Positions 1-5,950 are shown, numbered from the stretch's first letter. The stretch is DNA of 8,489 nucleotides from Thermoplasmata archaeon (GCA_021797955.1 JAJZYV010000061.1:1-8489); one strand, 5' to 3'. Numbers and translations: made by a program. Notes: generated from the letters alone by a model not told the origin.

Positions 1-211
1 CCATCAAGTCTCTCACCGGGCGGTTAGGTACAGTCAAGCCACTTTCAATTACCTTGGTTACCTCATCCAGAGTAAGGGTGTTTCCCTCTATTGCATTAGT
101 TCCCCAGGTATTCAATATGAATGATTCCTGAAGCGACTTTTCCGGCAGTTTCTGTAGTGAGCCCCTATCCAACATCCTCTCCCTGAGAAGATTTAGTAAG
201 TGTCTATCCAT
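1..211 (-). CDS. Fic-domain protein, N-terminal part (runs off the window)
   Basis: Seventy codons are visible from the ATG at 211 to the window edge; the catalytic part lies outside. Residues about 38-44 read TNAIEGN, which fits the [S/T]xxxE[G/N] inhibitory-helix motif of Fic proteins. It is followed by the TLTLDE stretch typical of the N-terminal part of stand-alone Fic proteins, so the autoinhibitory helix precedes the Fic core. Fic proteins usually transfer AMP from ATP to target hydroxyls through an HxFx(D/E)GNGR motif, which cannot be checked here. The ATG at 211 is preferred because a TATA box lies 24-32 bases upstream, implying a leaderless transcript. It is divergent from the vapBC at 501. 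Family assignment is fairly sure; activity and target are unknown. Confidence 0.8.
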   Translation of the reverse strand, partial: MDRHLLNLLRERMLDRGSLQKLPEKSLQESFILNTWGTNAIEGNTLTLDEVTKVIESGLTVPNRPVRDLM

Positions 212-234
212 TTTTAACGTACTAATACATATAT

Positions 235-243
235 CATATATAA
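235..243 (-). promoter_or_regulatory. TATA box of the Fic gene
   Basis: On the minus strand the sequence reads TTATATATG, centred about 28 bases before the ATG at 211. This is archaeal core-promoter spacing for a leaderless mRNA. No Shine-Dalgarno sequence is seen before that ATG. Confidence 0.55.
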
Positions 244-470
244 GCACATATGGAATAAGTAAAAGAATTCATAAACTCCATATTGAGATTCCTAATTGTG
301 GTTTCCCCTCTTACTATTTGTGACCCAGAATATAGTATCGGAACATTCGTTAAGGCAGATATTCCAAGAAGATAAATAGGACAGAGGGTTTATGTTATAA
401 TCACAAAGAATCATAGAACTGTTCAGGAAAAGGTTAAAAAAATTTGTTCCCCACGCTCGGGTTGATCAAA
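244..470. other. Intergenic region between divergent Fic and vapBC genes
   Basis: No convincing coding sequence or RNA gene is visible on either strand. The region separates two divergent promoters, the TATA boxes at 235-243 and 471-480. No clear long inverted repeat was found. Confidence 0.5.
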
Positions 471-480
471 GGTTTTAATA
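471..480 (+). promoter_or_regulatory. TATA box of first vapBC operon
   Basis: The sequence GTTTTAATAT lies about 21-30 bases before the ATG at 501, as expected for a leaderless archaeal transcript. This spacing supports 501 as the start rather than the in-frame ATG at 444, which lies upstream of the promoter. Confidence 0.5.
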
Positions 481-500
481 TTTGTATACAATCTATAAAC

Positions 501-731
501 ATGAGTAGAGTAGTTAGTATACGTATTGATGACAAAGATTACAAAAAGCTCGTTGAAAGTGGTGTGAACCCGTCCGAGAAACTCAAAGAATACGTGAGAA
601 AAATGACGCACGATCTCAACGCTCAACAGCAAAGAGAGAAACTCGATGCCATAATAAGAGAAAGAGTTAAACCATCCGAGCCAGGTTTCGCATCCAAGAG
701 CATTAGGGATGATAGGGATTCAGGTCATTGA
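501..731 (+). CDS. vapB: VapB-type antitoxin
   Basis: A 76-residue protein. Residues 1-30 (MSRVVSIRIDDKDYKKL then GVNPSEKLKEYV) fit a ribbon-helix-helix DNA-binding fold: one beta strand and two helices. The charged C-terminal half would wrap the toxin. Antitoxins of this kind bind the PIN-domain toxin and repress their own operon. The ATG at 501 is chosen over the upstream 444 because the TATA box at 471-480 would lie inside the longer form. The gene overlaps the downstream toxin gene by 23 bases (709-731), the usual coupled arrangement. The toxin partner is frameshifted, so this antitoxin may have no functional partner in cis. Confidence 0.8.
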   Translation: MSRVVSIRIDDKDYKKLVESGVNPSEKLKEYVRKMTHDLNAQQQREKLDAIIRERVKPSEPGFASKSIRDDRDSGH

Positions 732-1106
732 CTCATCCATCCTGGTTAAGTACGTTTCTCACGAGTCGGGTTGGGAAAAAGCTGGCGATTTCGCATCATC
801 GGGCACAACGCTCGGATTTGCATTGCTGGAAACAGGTAATGCCCTATGGAAGAAAGCCATGAGATATGAAGTTGCGCTCGAAGACCTGAGGGATATTGTG
901 GAATCGCTCAGAACGATGGTTTTGATTGCGGACGATACTCTCTTGCTATCAATGCCATTGTCTTGGCTGTAAAGCTCAAAATCACCGTTTATGATGTTAT
1001 GTTCATCCAATTCGCTCTCGAAAACGAAGGAGAGCTTGTTACGTCGGACCGGAAGCAGGCGGAAGCGGCAGAACTTGTTGGAGTAAAAGTTACTATAATG
1101 GAATAA
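709..1106 (+). pseudogene. vapC: VapC-type PIN-domain toxin, frameshifted
   Basis: Frame one gives 87 residues (709-972) with the PIN motif VIDSS (Asp8) and Glu41, then diverges into LLLSMPLSWL and stops. From about 942 the frame starting at 942/945 carries the missing PIN C-terminus: AINAIVLAVKLKITVYD, then LVTSDRKQAEAAEL, ending with TAA at 1104-1106. Removing one CT from the CTCTCT run at 938-943 joins both parts into a 131-residue protein with Asp8, Glu41, Asp95 and Asp113, the four acidic residues of a PIN RNase, and a normal VapC length. VapC toxins cleave RNA, often tRNA. As written, the protein lacks the last two acidic residues and should be inactive. Alternatives are an assembly error or a reversible repeat-length switch. 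Confidence 0.82.
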
Positions 1107-1147
1107 CCTCCTCGGAAAGCCTTGTTTATTTGGGTACAGCGACATAT

Positions 1148-1275
1148 CTAGGTTCCGGTTTCCGTTAACCATGTTAACATCCACCTTTGGAAGTTATCAT
1201 CTGTCTGATGTTTAAACTTCTTAGATACAGCCCCCATACCCTCTATCCCGTTCCATTTAAGCTCCGGGATTGCCA
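1148..1275 (-). mobile_element. IS605-type tnpB 3' end and right end, remnant copy A
   Basis: Read on the minus strand from 1273 the sequence encodes AIPELKWNGIEGMG. After one extra G in the run at 1231-1235 it continues in a shifted frame as LYLRSLNIRQMITSKGGC and stops at 1174-1176. The GIEG...R pattern after NxxYNI is the usual C-terminus of archaeal TnpB. The part encoding the DLNAS motif is missing here: homology to the second copy (3849-3975) ends at about 1275. Beyond the stop, 1151-1170 can fold as GGTT-c-CGG-TTT-CCG-tt-AACC, like the subterminal hairpin at IS200/IS605 right ends. In such elements this 3' segment encodes the omega RNA that guides TnpB. Whether this copy is transcribed is unknown. 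Confidence 0.7.
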
Positions 1276-1278
1276 AAA

Positions 1279-1305
1279 TTTAAACAAATCCCAACCGGTC
1301 TATTC
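1279..1305 (+). repeat. tRNA-3'-end-like repeat, copy 1
   Basis: This 27-base stretch matches 5829-5855 at 24 positions. Its core, CAAATCCCAACCGGTCTA, has the layout of a tRNA 3' end from base 56 to 73: T-loop, T-stem 3' strand, acceptor 3' strand, discriminator A. The two changes from the other copy fall in the T-stem and acceptor stem. The 5' part of a tRNA is absent. It begins within a few bases of the end of the tnpB remnant. Confidence 0.5.
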
Positions 1306-1439
1306 TGAATTTTCTTTGATTTGGGAGAAGTTTTCAAGCCCATATGTTTGAAGACACTTTCGAGCGTAAATTCAAGGTGTTGATTCTATGTGTATATTCA
1401 CATATTTTCTTGCTGTATTGAGTTTGATTCGATAAAGTC

Positions 1440-1448
1440 TATAAATAA
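1440..1448 (+). promoter_or_regulatory. TATA box of the TPR gene
   Basis: TATAAATAA is centred 28 bases before GTG 1472 and 34 bases before ATG 1478. The predicted transcription start falls at about 1470, so the message has little or no leader. Confidence 0.55.
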
Positions 1449-1477
1449 CCTAACGGTAACAGATCAGTCTGGTGAAA

Positions 1478-2482
1478 ATGACTGTGAGCAAAAAAGATTA
1501 TCATCAAGGGAAGAGTAAAACTAGCCATAAATCAAAGGATAAGGGCAATGAAAACTTCGATTTTTTCAACTATGACAGGAGAGCCTTGGAGAAAGAACTA
1601 TGGATCTTGAGCAAGCTCATGAACGGCCGGAAATTCAAGACTGTCGAGGAAGCCAATGATTTTTACAGTGAGGCAAGAAGCTCCGGTATGATAGAAAACT
1701 TTCACCCGGATAAAGCCGAGGATCGGGCTCAACTTCTTGCTTATGAAGCTTTCAGTAAGAAGGGAGAAGAACGCCGGATTATGACAATACGAGCTCTTGA
1801 AATTTCTGAAAATTGCCCTGACGCTTACATAATTCTGGCGGAAATGGAAAAAGATAACAGCCGAAAAATAGAGCTCTACGGTAAGGGTGTCGATACCGCC
1901 GAAAGGATTCTTGGTAAAGAAATATTCCATAGAGAAAAGGGAAATTTCTGGAGGATCATCGAAACAAGGCAGTATATGAGGGCACAGGAGGGTCTTGCGT
2001 TTGCGTTGTGGAATTCTGGAAAATTGGACGATGCTCAAAGAATATATGAACGGTTGCTGGACCTTAACCCGAATGATAATCAAGGCAATCGATATTCACT
2101 CCTTCTCTTATACATGTACAGAAATGACTATGAAAGGGCAAAAAAGCTCCTAGGTCAATATGATGAAGATAGTGCTGAATGGGATTATAATGGGGCTCTT
2201 CTTCTATACTTGACGACTGGCATAACTATGGAATCCAAGAGCGCACTAAGAAAGGCGTTTGAGTCTAACAAGTATGTGCCAGTATTGTTTCTTAGAGATG
2301 TTAACCTTCCTCCAGACAGCAATTACATAACACCTGGTGAGCCCGACGAAGCAGGTTCCTACATTAAGGCATCTGGCTCACTGTGGCTGAAAAATTTTGG
2401 AGCGATGAAGTGGCTTTTCGATGAATTCACGGAATATTTGAAAGGTGGAGAGAAGACCTCGAGGCAATTCTTTGGCAGGTGA
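1478..2482 (+). CDS. TPR-repeat protein, ST7-like family
   Basis: 334 residues from ATG 1478; GTG 1472 in frame would add two. The first 25 residues are basic and low-complexity (KSKTSHKSKDKGNE), probably disordered. Residues about 110-275 are helical repeats: CPDAYIILAE, then GNFWRIIETRQYMRAQEGLA, a TPR-like unit LWNSGKLDDAQRIYERLLDLNPNDNQG, a second repeat RNDYERAKKLLGQY, and KAFESNKYVPVLFL. This order is that of prokaryotic TPR proteins related to eukaryotic ST7, described as scaffolds with no known enzyme activity. The tail LKNFGAMKWLFDEFTEYL is also typical, so the gene appears complete. Cytosolic; no signal peptide or membrane segment. It stands alone between two mobile-element remnants and is convergent with the zinc-ribbon gene. 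Function and partners are unknown. Confidence 0.75.
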   Translation: MTVSKKDYHQGKSKTSHKSKDKGNENFDFFNYDRRALEKELWILSKLMNGRKFKTVEEANDFYSEARSSGMIENFHPDKAEDRAQLLAYEAFSKKGEERRIMTIRALEISENCPDAYIILAEMEKDNSRKIELYGKGVDTAERILGKEIFHREKGNFWRIIETRQYMRAQEGLAFALWNSGKLDDAQRIYERLLDLNPNDNQGNRYSLLLLYMYRNDYERAKKLLGQYDEDSAEWDYNGALLLYLTTGITMESKSALRKAFESNKYVPVLFLRDVNLPPDSNYITPGEPDEAGSYIKASGSLWLKNFGAMKWLFDEFTEYLKGGEKTSRQFFGR

Positions 2483-2578
2483 TCTTCCCGTAATGCAATT
2501 TCAATTGGAAACTATGTTTATAGAGAGATGCAATGAACTCCTATCCTTTGCATAATTTTTCTCCTGCCTGGCATGTCT

Positions 2579-2610
2579 ATTGCCAATTCAAAGAACATGT
2601 TGATGGCAAT
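2579..2610. terminator. Inverted repeat between convergent genes
   Basis: ATTGCCA (2579-2585) and TGGCAAT (2604-2610) form a 7-bp stem around an 18-base loop, touching the stop codon of the minus-strand gene. A T5 run at 2556-2560 would serve as an archaeal oligo-T terminator for the upstream TPR gene. The stem may be incidental; the T-run is the better terminator signal. Confidence 0.3.
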
Positions 2611-3542
2611 CAAGCTCCATCCAATTTCATAAAGGCGATGTCTTTTTTCATGTGAATGATGTTTCCTCTAGTCAAGGAATAGTCGATAATTTGAATCGTT
2701 GCACCACAATCACAGTTTTTTAGTTTATGCATGGCGACATATCTTACTATTTTCTTTCCACAGAACGGGCAAGTGACCTTATTCTCAGCCTCTAATTTCA
2801 GTTCATTCCACAAGGTTGCTTTCAATTCTTCAAATGTACCATCAAACCAGTCAAGGATTCCACGCTCTCCAATGTAAACCTTGATCCCAAAATAATTCTT
2901 GTTTACACACACAAAATCATCAACAGTGCAGTCAATTCCATATTTCAACCCAGCATCGTTAAGGTATTTTTCGAGTTCCTCTCCCACCCTGTACTCTCTA
3001 TCCTTCTTGGCAATTCTCGCATTAACATTTTGAAGAAGACTTGCTTTTTCTTCTTCCGTGAGTGTTTCCATAATATCTATTACATTCTCATCGTCTATGG
3101 CAAATCCCAAACCCAAATTCTTGTAAACAATCTTTGGAAAAAACTGAATCTGGTCGACCAATCCATCATAAGTTTTTGACTTGTAGCAATAATTGGACAG
3201 ATAATCAGAAAGAGCACTTTTAAGATCAGCACTATTTTTGTTGTCGGTTAAATTCTTTCTGCTTTTGTAGCGCAAAATCCTACTTTTTACTTCTTCAGTA
3301 TCCAGTCCCTCTTTCAAAATCAACTTTGCAACCTCGTCTCCTGAGGTCCGGCCGTAAGCAGTTACAATTAATTCACTTTTGTCAATCAGAATATTGACAA
3401 ACTCCTTTATCTCTTGAGTTGGGTCCACATTTGGATCTATGTGAAATAGCAATTGGGCAGTGACTATGGCAACACCTTTTTTGCGTTTATCTTGCGATTT
3501 ACTCAGGAAAAGCACTTTATACCCACCCTTTGTATGATTCAT
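2610..3542 (-). CDS. Protein of unknown function with C-terminal zinc-ribbon-like motif
   Basis: 310 residues if started at ATG 3542; I do not recognise the family. The N-terminal part (about 8-65) alternates strands and helices: GYKVLFL, VAIVTAQLLFHIDP, ELIVTAYG. The middle (66-200) is charged and helical. The C-terminus has C258-x2-C261, H272, then C277-x-C279, a likely zinc-binding knuckle (CPFCGKK ... NCDCGATIQ). The reading frame stays open upstream of 3542 to 3587, where it overlaps the end of another open frame (3517-3759). Skipping one base in the A7 run at 3576-3582 joins the two into one 382-residue protein, so ATG 3542 is probably not the true start. No membrane segments or signal peptide. 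It lies between the ST7-like gene and the IS remnants. Nucleic-acid binding is possible but unproven. Confidence 0.7.
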   Translation of the reverse strand: MNHTKGGYKVLFLSKSQDKRKKGVAIVTAQLLFHIDPNVDPTQEIKEFVNILIDKSELIVTAYGRTSGDEVAKLILKEGLDTEEVKSRILRYKSRKNLTDNKNSADLKSALSDYLSNYCYKSKTYDGLVDQIQFFPKIVYKNLGLGFAIDDENVIDIMETLTEEEKASLLQNVNARIAKKDREYRVGEELEKYLNDAGLKYGIDCTVDDFVCVNKNYFGIKVYIGERGILDWFDGTFEELKATLWNELKLEAENKVTCPFCGKKIVRYVAMHKLKNCDCGATIQIIDYSLTRGNIIHMKKDIAFMKLDGA

Positions 3543-3759
3543 TAATTGACAAGCAACAATCGTTGAGGTTGATAATTTTTTTGGATTTCATCGGAATTCC
3601 GATTATGTACTTCTTCACGGACGGCAGATATAGGTTCTTGAATAATTCACTATGACCTAGAACTTTGTCCATATCATTCGAGTTGCAACAGTTCTGAAGG
3701 AGAATCTTCAGCCCCGGCCTATCTGGAGACCAATCCTGTTCATTTCCGCTCATACTCAT
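3517..3759 (-). pseudogene. N-terminal part of the split zinc-ribbon gene (or separate 80-aa protein)
   Basis: Open frame of 80 codons with protein-like composition up to about residue 61 (SPDRPGLKILLQNCCN, ELFKNLYLPSVKKYIIGIP). The last 19 residues, after MKSKK, look like out-of-frame sequence. The MKSKK codons contain the A7 run at 3576-3582. With one A fewer the frame continues as LSTSTIVACQLMNHTKGG into the downstream gene. The start at ATG 3759 (or 3753) has no good Shine-Dalgarno sequence. It overlaps by ATGA the end of a 13-codon frame that begins at ATG 3800 behind a canonical AGGAGG. It may therefore be coupled to that leader, or the true start may be 3800 with a second one-base shift near 3760. 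Confidence 0.5.
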
Positions 3760-3800
3760 CTTCTACCCGTAGTGTCAACTGGACAATCACTTTTTTCCAT
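3758..3800 (-). other. 13-codon leader frame with strong Shine-Dalgarno
   Basis: On the minus strand AGGAGG (3810-3815) lies nine bases before ATG 3800. This starts MEKSDCPVDTTGRR and stops at a TGA overlapping ATG 3759 (ATGA). It is the best Shine-Dalgarno in this part of the window. It is in the same frame as the 310-codon downstream frame, so it may be the true start of a gene with two compensating shifts, or a coupling leader peptide. Confidence 0.4.
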
Positions 3801-3848
3801 TATCTTGTTCCTCCTCTCTTGCCTTATTCGGTTCTATTTCAAGATGCA

Positions 3849-4024
3849 CTAGGTTACGATTTCTGTTAACATGGTTAACATCCACCTTTGGAAGTTATCA
3901 TCTGTCTGATACTTAAACTTCTTGGATATAACCCCATACCCTCTATCCCGTTCCATTTCAGTTAAGGGATCGCCTTTTTTATTATGTTGTACGATGCGTT
4001 GAGATCAGCATGTATTAGTGTTCC
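3849..4024 (-). mobile_element. IS605-type tnpB 3' end and right end, remnant copy B
   Basis: Read on the minus strand from 4024 the sequence gives GTLIHADLNASYNIIKKAIP, then a TAA at 3962-3964. After it the same frame continues LKWNGIEGMGLYPRSLSIRQ to a second stop at 3875-3877. HADLNASYNI is the RuvC-III segment of TnpB; Asp (4004-4006) is its catalytic acid. The internal TAA replaces the Glu codon seen in copy A, so this is a broken C-terminus. The conserved block continues beyond the stop to about 3849, giving the presumed right end. The 5' side ends abruptly at about 4025-4031, where IS110 transposase sequence begins. TnpB is an RNA-guided nuclease whose omega RNA comes from exactly this end of the element; nothing here could encode an active enzyme. 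Confidence 0.8.
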
Positions 4025-4886
4025 ATTCATTCTCAAAACGATTGATGTCGCATATCTTTCCAAGAATAACAGAGCCTGTTATTGGACCTATACCGGGAAT
4101 GCTCATTATGACATGATTTTCAATTACCGGATCAGATTTCATTGCCTTCTCAAGACTTTCCTTTTCTTCCATCAATACTTTCAGTATTCTGGTCAGTGAG
4201 GATATCTCCATCCTCGGTGATCTTTCCAAAGCGAGATTTGCAGGAGAATCCAAAGAAATCTTCATGATGTTCTCATATCTTCTCTTGGAAACATATTTCT
4301 CAATGTCTTTCCGATCAGCTGAAATGAAATCTCCGGGTGTTACATATTTGTTTAACATATCAACAGTATCCTCATTCATATCAATTGCATTTGATAATCC
4401 AGGAAATATCATGTCTATTGCTCTTATGAGATTGTTTTTTGATGTTCTTATCTTATCCGTAACAATACTGTAAGCTGTTATCAGCTCCCTGAGATTCATT
4501 AAATTCTCAGGTACAGCAAATGTTTCCTTTTCTTCCCTTATCATGAGATATCTGGCGATTGATTCCGCATCTATGGTATCATTGGTTGTCTTCCTTATCC
4601 GTGATTTCTTCATGCCTCTCACCTCAAGACCGTTGAGAATACGTACCTGGAATCCATACGTTCTCAGGTGGTTGTATAACGGAATATGATATATTCCGGT
4701 GCTTTCCATACCAATCTTCATCATTGTACTGGTAGATTTCAGAGTTCTGATCAGATCAGATAGTTCCTTGAATCTTTCATTTTTATTCTCCTTATTGCTT
4801 CCCCTGCATAAAATATTGAGGGCATCATCCATTGCACAATAATCGAATTTATCCTTGGCCATATCTATTCCCACATATACTTTCAT
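4005..4886 (-). pseudogene. IS110-family transposase, C-terminally truncated
   Basis: From ATG 4886 (MKVYVGIDMAKDKFD, the standard IS110 start) the frame runs 293 codons. The DEDD domain is complete: Asp8, Glu61 (GMESTG), Asp103 and Asp106 (KTTNDTIDAES). A helical linker follows, and the Transposase_20 domain begins (IMSIPGIGPITGSVILGKICDINRF) but ends after about residue 285. The last residues, NEWNTNTC, come from the fused tnpB remnant read out of frame. Roughly 90 or more residues of the C-terminal domain, including the catalytic serine, are lost, so recombination activity is not expected. Family members are usually 300-400 residues. In-frame sequence upstream of 4886 does not look like protein, and GGTGATG just before the ATG fits a ribosome binding site. 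Confidence 0.88.
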
Positions 4887-5180
4887 TTCATCACCAATCA
4901 GGTTCACTCCCAATCTCTTCCATTCACCACAGACTTGTCTCTTATCCGCAGATATTCTGCAACATCCCATCCGGGTACTAAATGAAAGAAGGGAGACGCA
5001 TGCTGCCCCACGAGGATTTATCCTCAAGATCAAGAACGCGTATCCCTGACCAGTTCATGGAATCAGAACTGGCTAAAAAGAATATACAAGATCAGTTTCT
5101 GACTATTAACTGCAAAGCGCTAGATCCTCCGTGCCACGCTATACGTATATCAGGATCCGAGAATATCTTTTAAATGGCAT
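4887..5180 (-). other. Non-coding leader of the IS110 element (possible bridge-RNA region)
   Basis: In IS110-group elements the bridge RNA is encoded in the non-coding end upstream of the transposase, which is this stretch. Two hairpins are visible: CCAGTTC / GAACTGG around a 9-base loop (5050-5072) and GAGGA-TTTA-TCCTC (5012-5025). A minus-strand TATA-like TTTAAAAG lies at 5168-5175. The element's left boundary cannot be fixed, and no conserved core dinucleotide was identified. Confidence 0.4.
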
Positions 5181-5289
5181 ACAAGATTATTTTAGATTTT
5201 GCTATATTCACAACAACACAAGCATAATTGGTTGTTTTAGGTTTTCAATATCCTTGAGAATTATGTTGAATAATTATACTCTATGGGGG
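5181..5289. other. Intergenic region upstream of relBE
   Basis: AT-rich sequence without a recognisable gene, repeat or RNA. It separates the IS110 remnant from the relBE promoter. Confidence 0.4.
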
Positions 5290-5302
5290 AAACCTTTATA
5301 CT
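5290..5302 (+). promoter_or_regulatory. Core promoter of the relBE operon
   Basis: AAACCTTTATACT contains an A-rich BRE-like part and the TATA box TTTATA, centred about 25 bases before ATG 5323; the transcript is probably leaderless. The same 13 bases occur in the promoter of the vapBC operon at 5951-5963. Direct repeats ACTAT at 5300-5304 and 5310-5314 could be part of an operator. Confidence 0.6.
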
Positions 5303-5322
5303 ATTGTTCACTATAGACATCT

Positions 5323-5544
5323 ATGACCATTTCTACTATTCAGATTAGAGAGGAAACCAAGAAGACCCTACTATCCATGAAACTTCATCCTAGGGAAACC
5401 TATGAAGAGGTTATTGAGAGGATGATCGAGGATCTAAGCCAACTAAATGAAGAGACCATAAAGGAGATAGAAGAGGCCAGAAAAGAAATCGAATCTGGAA
5501 GATTTGTTACTCACGAACAGCTGAAGAAGGCCCTTGACCTCTAA
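5323..5544 (+). CDS. RelB-like antitoxin
   Basis: 73 residues. The N-terminus STIQIREETKKTLLSMKLHPRETYEEVIERMI (about 4-36) resembles a small DNA-binding fold of archaeal antitoxins: a strand, then two helices. A charged helix follows, then the C-terminal GRFVTHEQLKKAL, commonly seen in antitoxins paired with RelE/ParE toxins, where the tail wraps the toxin. Its TAA shares one base with the ATG of the toxin gene at 5544, so the two are co-translated. The start at 5323 is supported by the TATA box 25 bases upstream. The likely role is neutralising the toxin and repressing its own promoter. Confidence 0.78.
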   Translation: MTISTIQIREETKKTLLSMKLHPRETYEEVIERMIEDLSQLNEETIKEIEEARKEIESGRFVTHEQLKKALDL

Positions 5545-5798
5545 TGGATTATAGAATAGTATGGTCCATTCAGGCTTCTAAGCAGTTGAAAAGCCTTGAC
5601 AGGTCAATTGCAAAGAGAATTCATGAAAAAGTTGGACAATTGCATCAAAACCCGGAAAGGTACGTTGAGAAACTTGTTCGATATCCATATTATAGACTTA
5701 GGATTGGAGATTATAGGGTAATTCTTGACATTCAAAAAGAAATGGTTAGAATAATGATTTTGAAAGTTGGGCACAGAAGCAATGTATATGAAAAGTAA
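5544..5798 (+). CDS. relE: RelE/ParE-family toxin
   Basis: 84 residues, full length for the family. MDYRIVWSIQASKQLKSL followed by a helical hairpin (21-36), then the beta sheet LVRYPYYRLRIGDYRVILDI (44-63) and the closing strand MILKVGHRSNVYEK. The basic and aromatic residues Arg51, Arg53, Arg58, His77, Arg78 and Tyr82 sit where archaeal RelE proteins carry residues for mRNA cleavage on the ribosome. It starts on the last base of the antitoxin stop codon (TAATG). No disrupting mutation is visible, so an active toxin is likely. Whether it is RelE-like (ribosome-dependent RNase) rather than ParE-like (gyrase poison) is judged from the RLRxGDYRV and KVGHR motifs. Confidence 0.85.
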   Translation: MDYRIVWSIQASKQLKSLDRSIAKRIHEKVGQLHQNPERYVEKLVRYPYYRLRIGDYRVILDIQKEMVRIMILKVGHRSNVYEK

Positions 5799-5828
5799 CG
5801 TTCAATTCCATTGTATTCCCTTTAAACT

Positions 5829-5855
5829 TTAATCAAATCCCGACCGGTCCATTCT
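5829..5855 (+). repeat. tRNA-3'-end-like repeat, copy 2 (possible attachment-site remnant)
   Basis: CAAATCCCGACCGGTCCA matches the 3' end of a tRNA: C56-A-A-A-T60 of the T-loop, CCCGA of the T-stem, CCGGTCC of the acceptor stem and A73. The T-stem partner and the rest of a tRNA are missing upstream. The flanks TTAA and TTCT are shared with the copy at 1279-1305. tRNA 3' ends are the usual target of archaeal integrases, and partial copies are left at element ends. Confidence 0.5.
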
Positions 5856-5950
5856 AACAGCAATCAACATTCATGAGTTGAATAACCCCATATAAAAAAC
5901 GGGGATAATCCTTTGGTAAAAATGAGACGCTACGGGTTACTATGCAAGAA

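Larger units (their letters stand above)
1107..1471. other. Intergenic region with mobile-element remnants
   Basis: Over 300 bases without an intact gene. It holds a tnpB 3'-end remnant (1148-1275) and a tRNA-end-like repeat (1279-1305). Bases 1306-1430 show nothing recognisable, and a TATA box follows at 1440. A 25-codon reading frame from 1344 on the plus strand has no support as a gene. Confidence 0.6.

Noticed and set aside
444..500. In-frame N-terminal extension of the first vapB from ATG 444
   Set aside because: The TATA box at 471-480 lies inside it and the extra 19 residues do not resemble antitoxin sequence.
759..1184. 141-codon minus-strand frame opposite the first vapC
   Set aside because: Shadow of the toxin gene; its protein has no domain features, while the plus strand encodes a clear PIN domain.
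1279..1305. Complete tRNA gene
   Set aside because: Only positions 56-73 can be matched; no D-arm, anticodon arm or T-stem 5' strand is present at either copy.
1344..1421. 25-codon plus-strand frame before the TPR gene
   Set aside because: No promoter, no ribosome site and no recognisable sequence; likely chance.
4886..5033. In-frame upstream extension of the IS110 transposase
   Set aside because: The family starts at MKVYVGID; the extension is Cys- and Arg-rich without homology and covers the presumed non-coding element end.
5886..5904. CCCC...GGGG stem as a terminator of relBE
   Set aside because: Only four base pairs with an 11-base AT loop and no following T-run.
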